Source of the DNA: Hemicentrotus pulcherrimus
Lineage: Eukaryota > Echinodermata > Echinoidea > Camarodonta > Strongylocentrotidae
Assembly: GCA_003118195.1 (NCBI GenBank)
Contig: BEXV01000018.1
Location: 240,657 to 304,656 of the forward strand
DNA: 64,000 bases
Direction of reading: 5' to 3'
Of this stretch, positions 54,934 through 64,000 are shown piece by piece. Made by a program: the position numbers and the translations under genes. Each line of letters opens with the position of its first letter. Position 1 is the first letter of the stretch. The notes beneath the pieces are model-generated. The model did not search any database. It saw nothing but the letters and a program-made list of their open reading frames with translations, and was not told the DNA's origin.

Positions 54934-57758
54934 CTGTCATTTAAAATAAGGAAAGAATATTGAAAATTCAAAGTATATTTGCACAACTACACATTAATTT
55001 GTCCGTATTAGTTTTTATGCATATCATAAGAAATCAAATCAACATGAAGGAAAACAAAATCCTTTTTCATAGTGATGGTAAAAATAGGCGTTTTGTTCTG
55101 TTTTTGTCAGCAATCTTGAGCTTAGCTTTTGTTGAATACTCAATAAATGGATTTTTAAATATATATCGAGTCTCTTTCTTAAGAAAAATATTGTGCCTAC
55201 AACAATAAACTACAAACATCAGAAATACAAAAGAAAGAGACAATATTAAACATATAGATAGGTTAGTTAGATAGAATCATGTAGATAGATAGATGAGAGG
55301 AGAATGAATATGATAGGAGAGTATTCAGCTTACCTCAAGTAAGACTCTATGAGCCTCTTTCAAGAAGTCTTCATCACTCTCATAGTTTTCAACTGGTTGT
55401 GCAGGTAAGCTACCATTCATGTTGATCTAAAGAATAAAATGTATCAAAAAATTAAGATTAAGATAAACATTTATGTTTATGCAACTGAGAGAAAGATATG
55501 CTTAACTGTATTATAAGACTTATTTCTATTTATTTTTGTTCTAATATGGGATGGTGATAGGAGTATCAAAATAACGACATTAACAAAATTACAATATGCA
55601 TGAAATAAGGGAAATCTTAGAAATAATAAAACTCTTGCTTCCCAATGATTCTCATTTTCAATTAGTAATCACTCTTTTTTTTTTAAATAGCTATCAATCT
55701 TACATGTACAAATGGACATACATTTATATATATTCGCTTTATTGAAATATCTTTTTCTTCACTTCAGTATCAAATTGCATATAAAGTGATGCCTTCAATT
55801 AAAAAGCACATGTGAAAAATGGTGAAAAATGGTGAAAAAGGGTGAAAAATGGTGAAAAACATGCCAAATAATAATAGAAAGAGAAGACTTACACCACATG
55901 CTGTGTCATACAGGGCAGTCCAGTCTATTCTTGGAATCATTCTAGCGATGAAGTCTGGATTAAATTCCACTTCCAGTATCCTTGTATTTTCAGGCTGTAA
56001 AACAAGTTAGGAACATGCAGACTTGAAATATACATAAAAAAATAATTGTTTGTATCTTTGTAAGACCATATACTACAATCTTTTTGGTATAACTAGATGA
56101 TAAGCTCGTACTTCTGACTCTTGAGGCAAAATGACAAAAGTGTGGAGAAGAGATAAAACATCACTTGAATTTAAATGTAACTTGCACTTTGCAGTTTGCA
56201 TCTTAAGGATCTATGATGGAATCCCTGTCATTTATATTATCTGATTAGACTATTTATAATTTATTTAAATAAGTCTTAGTAACTCTGGATAGACTAAGGG
56301 CCTGTTCCTAGAAACCGTCATACATGTAAGTCTAACTTCTTGACTAAATCACCATTAGTGAGCTACTTGTCCGCTACGTGTTTCACGAAGGACAAGGACA
56401 AGTTCACGACTAAGGAGTTATGACGCCTTCCGTCATATCTCTGTCATAACTATTTATTCGATGGGGTAGCTATGACATGTCATTTATTGGGTAGACTATA
56501 GCTAGAAAGAAAGGACAATATATCCTCCAGATATGATCTTTCTACACATTCACTTAAACAGGAAGTTATTATTTCTTTACATCAGAAAATCTTTTGAAAA
56601 TATGCCATGTTTATATCTTAGGCTTTTCCGACTTTTATAAACTGATTATACCCGTTTCTTTACATATATTGTAAAATCCTTGAAGGGATGGGTAATCTGC
56701 CACGGCAGGCAAGCCATAGTTCAAAGTGTATTATTTACTTTTCAGACCCATATTATCTTCAAATGTGTAAAATGAATCGTTTTAAACATGTGTTTGCGTT
56801 CGGAATGTTGAAGTTTTGTCATTTGATTATTCAACTGACACCTAAAACATTGGACAAAAAAGTCATTACATCGTATTTTTCTAAGAATGAAAATATTGGT
56901 GTATATTTATTTAACTATCAAATGAAAATATCGGGGGGTACCCACTACCCATCTCAAGAACAAAACTGATTCACGGGTCATGTAATGAACTACTCACAAT
57001 TATAATTTACAAATACCAGTACTTTTATTGTATAATCTACCCAAATTTGGAAGTATATTGCATCTCTTATTTCTTTGTATCATTTTCAATCTGTTGTATT
57101 ACTAATTCATCTAAATAATTGCATTTTCCCTAATATCACTTTTGTAATAATCCTGTGGTATTGCGACGAAGGCTAAGTCCTCTTCTCACCGATAGTATCG
57201 ATCTCACGAGATATCTATTTAGTAAGCTAGCTCTTCGTGAAACGGTTTAGGAAGATCAGAGACATCTCCGTAGTTGGTGGATAAAGTTATGACTGTCTTG
57301 TCGTTGGTTTAACAAGCCCTAACTTAAGTCTCTAAAAGTCTAAATGTCATTTCAATCGGCCATATGGCTGCCATGCATCATGGAAATCAAAGCAATCCTG
57401 CCAACAACAACAAGAAAATGGGCTTGTGGTAGTATTGTGTGGTGTATTATGTAGTAGTATTGGTATTAGGGGATGTTTGCTGCAAAAAAAAGTGCAAGTG
57501 AAGAACCTTGCACAAGCACAACCAACACTTTCGCTGTCCCCGGCCGGGCCCCGGCGCCGTGCGTGCCATTGCGGCATGCGGCTTGCCAGTGGTGTTCTGA
57601 ATTCTGCTAAACGCATTCACTGACGACTCGATCATCAAGTTATCAACAATGTCAATGAGTAAAAAAAACGACATGTATCTTACCTCTATTTTTAGAGGGT
57701 ATCCATTCTTTACTCCTTTGACGTGAGATGTCAGCATATTATGTGTAAGTAACTTCAT
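54832..57758 (-). CDS. TRMT112: TRMT112, activator subunit of RNA and protein methyltransferases (4 coding exons)
   Basis: Minus-strand segments 57758-57684, 55994-55893, 55426-55334 and 54933-54832 join in phase 0 to 123 residues (human protein 125). The start [16 protein letters not shown], the [17 protein letters not shown] block and the end [18 protein letters not shown] match TRMT112 nearly throughout. TRMT112 is a small adaptor that stabilises and activates several methyltransferases (TRMT11, ALKBH8, BUD23, N6AMT1, METTL5), affecting tRNA, rRNA and release factor eRF1. Only the Cys of CPESGR is kept of the zinc-binding cysteines of yeast Trm112, as in the human protein. The gene is convergent with the ATF3-like gene. 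Family assignment is secure. Confidence 0.95.
55334..55426 (-). CDS. TRMT112: TRMT112 coding exon 3
   Basis: Acceptor attctttag, 31 codons ([15 protein letters not shown] to EAHRVLLE), donor gtaagc, phase 0. It matches the central, more variable part of the family, with the conserved YE..E.FL..H..LLE helix. Confidence 0.93.
55427..55892 (-). other. TRMT112 intron 2
   Basis: Includes a short GGTGAAAAAT 10-11-bp tandem repeat at about 55811-55860; otherwise unremarkable. Confidence 0.85.
55893..55994 (-). CDS. TRMT112: TRMT112 coding exon 2
   Basis: Acceptor gttttacag, 34 codons ([15 protein letters not shown] to DTACG), donor gtaagt, phase 0. It holds the best conserved block of the family, the [14 protein letters not shown] helix used to contact methyltransferase partners. 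Confidence 0.95.
55995..57683 (-). other. TRMT112 intron 1 with a probable element insertion
   Basis: About 1.7 kb. The stretch from about 56298 to 57325 starts GGGCCTGTTCCTAGAAACCG and on the other strand starts GGGCTTGTTAAACC. It has further paired GTTTCACGAA / TTCGTGAAAC words (about 56384 and 57234). This fits a ~1-kb non-autonomous DNA element with inverted ends. A GC-rich patch at 57535-57590 lies near exon 1. Confidence 0.45.
57684..57758 (-). CDS. TRMT112: TRMT112 coding exon 1
   Basis: 25 codons from ATG at 57758 ([16 protein letters not shown]...LKIE) to a gtaaga donor, phase 0. I chose this ATG because the family starts MKLLTHN. An in-frame ATG 24 bases upstream (57782) would add MRSTVIRT. 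Confidence 0.93.
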
Positions 57759-57910
57759 TGTTCTAATAACCGTCGATCTCATCTAACGACACAAAAACGG
57801 ACCTTTCTCATTCACGTTTACTCACATACACATACGTACATAAACGAATCCCCACGTAAACACATGTATAATTTACGTTTTGACCAAGGAGGCTGCCATA
57901 TTGGAAACGC
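57759..57910 (-). promoter_or_regulatory. TRMT112 promoter/leader with YY1-like motif and uORF
   Basis: On the minus strand CCAATATGGCAGCC (57904-57891) fits the YY1-type AAnATGGCnGC motif often found at housekeeping start sites. The same ATG (57899) opens a nine-codon upstream frame (MAASLVKT, stop ending 57873), 115 bases before the main start. The leader may be translated or the motif may act only as an initiator. Confidence 0.4.
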
Positions 57911-60900
57911 AATGGATTATGGGATATTTAAAAAAAATAGTCTGTACCACAGACTTAATAAAATTATCATAAGATTCTATGTGCTCCATGCAAAGAGATT
58001 GTTTTAGCAACACATTTATATTATTCTTTGAATGAATCATACAGATAATGAAAAAAACCTTTTCCTGTTCCCAAGACTCCAACATAATAATAAAACCTAA
58101 GGTGAAAAATAAGGACTCTGTAAAAATAAAAAAATCAATAAAAAAAATCAATAGATTAAAAATATTATCATTATCTACAATTTGAACAGCCCTTAGTATT
58201 GAACATTACCATGGACTTAAATCCAATTTGAAAATATGAAACATAAAGAAAAAAAAAGGATTTTTTATGTTAATTGACTTAGGCCTGTACGTCCGTATAA
58301 TAAAGTGAAACGCCCAACACCTAGTGTTAGGGCTAGGGTTATTGGGCGGGGGGTTCGGGCTAGCTAGGAAACTAAAGTCTTTAGATTTAATTAGCTTCAT
58401 TGTAGTTTAGTGAAGTTTCGGTTGACCTACAGACATCTGGTAAATATTTGTGGTGGGGTATTCTAATGATCGATGTTTAAACAAAATAAAAACGGGGTTC
58501 ATAATACCAAGGCTGATCGATATAAGCACCTGACTGACTATTGAAGGGCTAAAAATCATTACCCTCTGGGTCATCGGAATCAGGCTTGCCTGAACAGAAT
58601 GTACCGGTATGCACATTCTCCACTCCCTTGGGAACAATGTATAAGTGTGTCGTGCCATGTTAGAGGTTGAAAAAAATGACCTTCGTATCCAATGATTTCA
58701 TTACAATTGCACAGCTATTTTCATTGAAATAGGTGTGTATGGGGGGGGGCAAATTGTTCCCTTTCCCTGTTGTTCAAACTATTTTTTTGTTATAATTTTT
58801 TTTTCAGCTTCAGAAAAGTCAATTCTCAAATTTGATTAAATTTGTAGGTAACTATGTATCACTGTATTCATATTCATGTAGGGGTTTTATTAAGATGTAT
58901 GACACATAATTGTAGACTATATACCGGCATCTAAGTTTTAGATCTAGTAATCAACTTCGAGCCTTTGGGGAACAAATTCCGATAAGCAAACTGCTCCATT
59001 TCCCTTTATAGCTTCCCAACTGTGATTTTGATTCTGTTATCTTCATAAAAGTCCTGTTCATGAATGATTTGATTTGATTCAATCTGTAGGTATTAGTCAC
59101 TATCAATGTGTTCATGTTACCTATAGAGTCTAGGGAGTATTTTTTATTGTGTATGAAAAACTAATTTATTCTTATTATATCGGTTTAGGCCAATTTTGTA
59201 TTGATCAATTTCGAACCTTTTCCATGTTCTTTCTGTGTACACGCATTATGAACTTAATCGTGTCTGAAGTAAAAAGACTAAAAAATTACATGAAAGATAT
59301 CGAGAACAAAGCATCCTGGGATATTATGTGATGTTGTTTGTGCATTTCTCTAAAGCTGCGATCTGTTACTAATCGGAGCTATAAAATACTTTTTCCTGCT
59401 TTCTGTGATACGCCAGGAGGAAGCAGGTATGTAAAGAACATATCTTGATATTCATTTAATGTGTTAGTAAAATACATTTGTTATATGGTGGAATAAAACA
59501 TGACTAAACATGACCACAAACTGTCATTCCTCTGCACATCCGTGTGCAGCCGCGAAAGGCGTACGAAGCTTCATTTACTATTACCCCTCGCCTGGCCCGC
59601 TCGCTGATAAGCTGTACGTAGGTAGTCATTCGTCTAGTGCGGTGTGTGTGACACTTTTGACATGATAGTTGATACGACGTGTACACACGTACGACTATGA
59701 TGAAACAGACTGTTGTCTTTCCATTGCATTGACATCCACAGCAAAGAAGTTCGTTGTCATGGTTCTAACTTCTAAGGTGTAAAAATATTTGTTCTGTTCC
59801 TCAATTGTTACATAGACTCTATAGTAGACCTAGTCTAGAGTCTCTGGTTTGTGGCATAGAGGTCTAGCCCGGTTTGCGGCCAGGGGTATTGATTTATAAA
59901 TATATGACTTGATAATAATCATTGAAACCTAACGTGGATTCCCCGGTAAGTTCTGCTTTGCCGAAAACGTCCGTAGCAGATGTACCTGTCGGTACGGAGT
60001 ATCCGTCAGCGATGTAGGAAATCTACGGCACCGGTCGCCGATGAAAAATCCAGCAGGTGTTAACTTTTGAGTTGAGAGATCGAGTCATGACTAGAGCTCT
60101 ATTTGTCCTATATGTGTCCGATCGGAGGTGAAATTTGATGTTTTTGTGGAAGTATGATGGCTGTGGTCTGTCTCCCATTGCAGAAATTTTGATTGTGCCA
60201 CCGCATGCCCAGTTGAGTTGCTTGGGGTGACCGCGAACCGGCACGTAATTGCGTGTTTTTCTGGTTTGCAGCTGGGGGTGTCAATACAAACCTAACAGGT
60301 GGGATCGTGTACGATGGTATGTGTGCTGATGTGTGTACCCACTATGACCCGATAGTTTCTAGTAGTACGTACCCCCGTATGGGATGATCCATTCGAGGAA
60401 AAGGTAAAATTGTTTAAAACTTGAAAAAATTACTGTAGCAACAGATAAACATGAGAATTTGGGTTACCCGTAGTAATTTGGTACATGCTTTGATCATGAC
60501 GTAGCGCATAAAGCTTTGTGACGTACGCGTACCGCAAACCGGGGAACTCAAAGCATTTCGATACGTGGTCAATGCTGACCACCCTGTGGGTCATTTAGGT
60601 TATTTGTGACTTTTATTTAATAGGTAAGTATATGGACTCTATATTGAGGGTACTATTGAAGTATTCTGTGAGTATTTGGATAAAAATGAAATCGGCAGTT
60701 CCCGCCGATCTGCCGCATACCAGAGCCACTACTCTAGACAGAAATAACCGTCTGGTATGGGTTATTTTTTGATAAAACTGACATTTGTCGATATTCCCTA
60801 TAAGGTCTAGTGAAGTCAGACGTAGATCTAGTACTACTAGGACTGACTGGACGGGTTTGAAAAAACAAGAAAAATAAAACAGTTTTAGATCTTGATCTAA

Positions 60901-61397
60901 TGATTTAATATTGACAATTGATTGAATAAAGATGAACTTGAATTCTGGTAATTATAGAAAACAAATCCTCACAAAATCAAACAAAACTTACACTGAATCT
61001 TCAAGATTACAAATAAACTACATACATGCCTAGCCTAGGCCTTGCAATTTTGGTAGAAAATGTATTGGTAGGGTGTCTGATCGATGGCGCACCCGATGTT
61101 GTGTGCTAAAATCCTTCCCATAGAGATTGCACGCATCCCTATGCAGTCTACGTGCATGAAATTAAAACCTTTAGGACTTGTGATCCTGAAGGTGAAACTC
61201 AATAAATGAGGTGTCATATGAAAGAGCCAGTTTTTCCCCATATTCTCAAAAGGGGCGCACCCCAGTGACCCCAGAAATTCTAAAAATATCTTGATCAAAA
61301 CAGTGATTAAAATGTTGTTTGCATCCAAGCTCCAAAATTTGCCACTTTCCTGAACTGCGCCCCCAGGCTTCTGTCCGGCTAGACGTAAGGAAAATAT
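57911..61397. other. Intergenic DNA right of TRMT112
   Basis: No gene recognised. There are G runs near 58741 and several short open frames without families. The sequence becomes GC-richer from about 59.5 to 61.4 kb, but no exon chain could be built. Confidence 0.5.
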
Positions 61398-62300
61398 GTA
61401 TGCACCTATTTTTTCGCTAGCCCCAAGAGATAACTAGCCCCAACAGTTTAAAAATACTCTTCCCCCTATTTGTTGGATAAGCTAATAAGGGAGGCGTGCG
61501 GTCCGCTCAGTCCAAAGCATGGTTACATAGCAAAACAACTATACATAAATATGCATTCGGACAGCGTACGATTCAAACCCGGAAGTTAATGCACGTTATA
61601 TGGTATGGCTAGCAGATCGCGCACCCAACCAGGAAGTGCGTACACGTTAGGCCTATGCTCAATGTCAATGGTGATAGCGCGGAAACAACTTCGTCAGATT
61701 TTTCGCATTCAGCTTAGCAACAAGCGTACACAATGCATACACATGCATATTACGCAATGGAGCATCTGCTAGCTATTTTGCTAAATTTAGCAAAATAACA
61801 TAACTCTGCCTTTACGTCTTTTTCGTCGAGTCCGACGAAAAAATGCTATGAATATTGCAGAGTTGGGGAGGGGCTTTATCTTTTGATAGAAACATCGATA
61901 AGTCTGTAAATATAAATTTATTATTATTAATAAATTTTTTATTCACACATTTTAAAAAAATGGTGAAAAACGATCCCAAATTGAAGATTGAAAAATCGTC
62001 CAGACACCCTAGTATTAGGTATAGTGCCAGTGGCCGTGTATATTGATTATAAAAAGATAAGGAAATCTGGGCTAGTAGGCCCGGCACGGGTCACTATGTG
62101 CAAATGGGAGTTGCGGTTTTTATCGAAGGATCCAAAGATCAAGATACATTAATCTTGATCTAAGGAGACACAAATGAAAACGAAATCGAAGATGATGCCT
62201 AGTAAGTTTTTGTGAGTTTGTTTTTATTTCACTGGTGCAAACACCCAATCTAGTGCAGGATAAACAATCCAGAATAAATGATAGCAATTTCTCTCAAAAC
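61398..62300. repeat. 904-bp direct duplication, copy 1
   Basis: From GTATGCACCTATTTTTTCGC to CAATTTCTCTCAAAAC it is repeated almost base for base 904 bases further on. Few differences were seen, for example GCGTGCGG versus GCATGCGG and one A/G change in ATTAATAAA. The unit contains three strong hairpins: a 22-base perfect palindrome (61775-61796), TTTTTCGTCG/CGACGAAAAA (61819-61842) and AGATCAAGAT/ATCTTGATCT (62136-62161). Confidence 0.9.
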
Positions 62301-62301
62301 N
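62301..62301. other. Single N at the duplication junction
   Basis: One undetermined base exactly between the two copies, a sign of a contig join. Confidence 0.95.
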
Positions 62302-63204
62302 GTATGCACCTATTTTTTCGCTAGCCCCAAGAGATAACTAGCCCCAACAGTTTAAAAATACTCTTCCCCCTATTTGTTGGATAAGCTAATAAGGGAGGCA
62401 TGCGGTCCGCTCAGTCCAAAGCATGGTTACATAGCAAAACAACTATACATAAATATGCATTCGGACAGCGTACGATTCAAACCCGGAAGTTAATGCACGT
62501 TATATGGTATGGCTAGCAGATCGCGCACCCAACCAGGAAGTGCGTACACGTTAGGCCTATGCTCAATGTCAATGGTGATAGCGCGGAAACAACTTCGTCA
62601 GATTTTTCGCATTCAGCTTAGCAACAAGCGTACACAATGCATACACATGCATATTACGCAATGGAGCATCTGCTAGCTATTTTGCTAAATTTAGCAAAAT
62701 AACATAACTCTGCCTTTACGTCTTTTTCGTCGAGTCCGACGAAAAAATGCTATGAATATTGCAGAGTTGGGGAGGGGCTTTATCTTTTGATAGAAACATC
62801 GATAAGTCTTCAAATATAAATTTATTATTATTGATAAATTTTTTATTCACACATTTTTAAAAAATGGTGAAAAACGATCCCAAATTGAAGATTGAAAAAT
62901 CGTCCAGACACCCTAGTATTAGGTATAGTGCCAGTGGCCGTGTATATTGATTATAAAAAGATAAGGAAATCTGGGCTAGTAGGCCCGGCACGGGTCACTA
63001 TGTGCAAATGGGAGTTGCGGTTTTTATCGAAGGATCCAAAGATCAAGATACATTAATCTTGATCTAAGGAGACACAAATGAAAACGAAATCGAAGATGAT
63101 GCCTAGTAAGTTTTTGTGAGTTTGTTTTTATTTCACTGGTGCAAACACCCAATCTAGTGCAGGATAAACAATCCAGAATAAATGATAGCAATTTCTCTCA
63201 AAAA
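62302..63204. repeat. 904-bp direct duplication, copy 2
   Basis: Near-identical to the preceding copy, and continuous on its right with unique sequence (CTCTCAAAAAACGATTC). The near identity and the N at the junction suggest that two haplotypes of one locus were joined end to end. Confidence 0.9.
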
Positions 63205-63267
63205 ACGATTCAAATACCACAGCTCAAGATTAGCTTTAACGTTTATAAAAAATACATACAGTCAACA

Positions 63268-63356
63268 TGTTGATTGAAAAATAGTCCAGACACCCTAGTA
63301 TTAGGTCTAGTGCCAGTGGCAGTGTATATTGAGTATAAAAAGATAAGGAAATCCTA
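63268..63356. repeat. Diverged third fragment of the duplicated unit
   Basis: ATTGAAAAATAGTCCAGACA and the following CCCTAGTATTAGG...AAAAAGATAAGGAAATC match the middle of the 904-bp unit with several substitutions. It is an older partial copy, which suggests that the unit contains a genomic repeat. Confidence 0.75.
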
Positions 63357-63479
63357 GCACGAATTTGCACATATGGGACTACGAACGGTACATTTCCACA
63401 CATCTTACCGGCAATTTTATCTTGCATTGTTAATATGAAGACAAAAATAAACTTCCTAAAACAACATCTGTCGATAGTT

Positions 63480-63720
63480 CTTGATCTACATGTAAGTTCT
63501 TGCCAATGCATTGCAAAAGTAAAAGAAGGGCCCATTTAACGGAGCTGCTGCGAAGCATTCAGCATGCAGAGTCGCCATTTTCAATCCATTTCAATGTATA
63601 CATCACAGAAAACTGCAGGTATGGCATTAGAGTCGGGATACAGTGCTGCGGCGTTATCGCCGGCAAATACCGTACTTCCGGGAGTTGGATATTTTACATG
63701 TGCTGCTCTTGCATACAGAC
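63480..63720 (-). promoter_or_regulatory. Possible minus-strand promoter and first exon
   Basis: On the minus strand an ETS-type CCCGGAAGTACGG (about 63681-63669) is followed about 95 bases later by GAAAATGGCGACTC, a YY1-type motif overlapping an ATG (about 63578). The frame MATLHAECFAAAPLNG stops after 30 codons and no good donor is seen. It may be a promoter remnant or the first exon of a gene that cannot be followed. Confidence 0.25.
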
Positions 63721-64000
63721 CTTAAAAATCAACCCCTGGACCCTCTACACAAATGTAAGTGTGGGAGCCCTTCCGTATCTTTGTATAGACTTTGAGCCCC
63801 CCCTCCTCCCCACCCCACCCCACATTTCTGTGTTATAAAGTTAAACAGTGTTTGGATTTTAAGCATTTTGGCTTACATGTACATTGAAGGATTGGAATCC
63901 AATTCCCTCACTGACTCACCCTGTTAGTAAGGAAAATTTTGATCATCATTTCAAATGTAAATTCTACACAAAGTCGCTTGTTACAGACATACATTGCATG
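63721..64000. other. Right-edge sequence
   Basis: Includes a C-rich tract near 63798-63822; nothing else recognised. Confidence 0.6.

Noticed and set aside
63500..63838. 112-residue frame at the right edge
   Set aside because: No family, no conserved-looking segment and a C-rich tract at its end; opposite-strand promoter signals explain the region better.
3015..63920. AP-1 sites (TGACTCA/TGAGTCA) scattered through the window
   Set aside because: About nine were noticed, close to the number expected by chance for this base composition, unlike the CRE sites.
1..64000. CRISPR arrays, operons or prokaryotic islands
   Set aside because: Spliced animal genes, microsatellites and eukaryotic transposon remnants throughout; tandem repeats lack the constant-repeat and unique-spacer pattern.

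Overview
The window is AT-rich (GC roughly a third), single-copy-poor animal DNA with spliced genes, long introns, short runs of N and many decayed transposons, MITE-like elements and minisatellites. Gene content and repeat style suggest a marine invertebrate deuterostome, most likely an echinoderm. That assignment is inference; no ribosomal or mitochondrial marker is present.

Three genes can be reconstructed exon by exon. (1) A FOS-family AP-1 bZIP gene on the + strand (5.1-11.0 kb, four coding exons, about 320-324 aa). A CRE/CCAAT/octamer/MEF2-like promoter block lies upstream, an alternative first coding exon lies at 7177-7230, and a long 3' UTR carries AU-rich elements. (2) An ATF3/JDP2-family bZIP gene on the + strand (45.5-49.4 kb, three coding exons, 529 aa) with a long Ser/Thr/Pro-rich tail absent from the vertebrate proteins. 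(3) TRMT112, the small methyltransferase-activator protein, on the - strand (57.76-54.83 kb, four coding exons, 123 aa), convergent with the ATF3-like gene.

The FOS and ATF3-like genes lie in tandem on the same strand. Each encodes its basic region on an exon of exactly 108 nt, phase 0 at both ends, starting with LSPEE or LTPEE. This is strong internal evidence of descent from one tandem duplication. From general knowledge, human FOS, JDP2 and BATF are neighbours on 14q24.3, so the window appears to preserve an ancient AP-1/ATF cluster. No BATF gene is seen here.

Layout: 0-4.4 kb, upstream DNA with decayed repeats; 4.4-13.5 kb, FOS; 13.5-45.5 kb, a 32-kb stretch without a convincing gene, holding a ~110-bp minisatellite array (17.5-18.6), a CRE-bearing MITE (19.4), a 120-bp triplicate repeat (22.0), a SINE with a 7SL-RNA-like head (23.3), a foldback hairpin (24.1), a purine-rich minisatellite (28.6-29.0), two tandem ~505-bp inverted-repeat elements (39.3-40.3), a second CRE-bearing module (42.5), an L2/CR1-like LINE remnant (43.4-44.0) and a tRNA-like SINE head (44.4); 45.5-51.6 kb, the ATF3-like gene; 52-57.9 kb, TRMT112; 58-64 kb, no clear gene, with a 904-bp direct duplication whose junction is a single N, probably an assembly artefact.

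The perfect CRE/ATF site TGACGTCA occurs at least ten times in the window, when under one copy is expected for this base composition. Several copies sit in inverted-repeat elements between the two bZIP genes. FOS and ATF proteins themselves form dimers that bind AP-1/CRE sites, so the locus looks able to read its own products, partly through sites carried by transposable elements.
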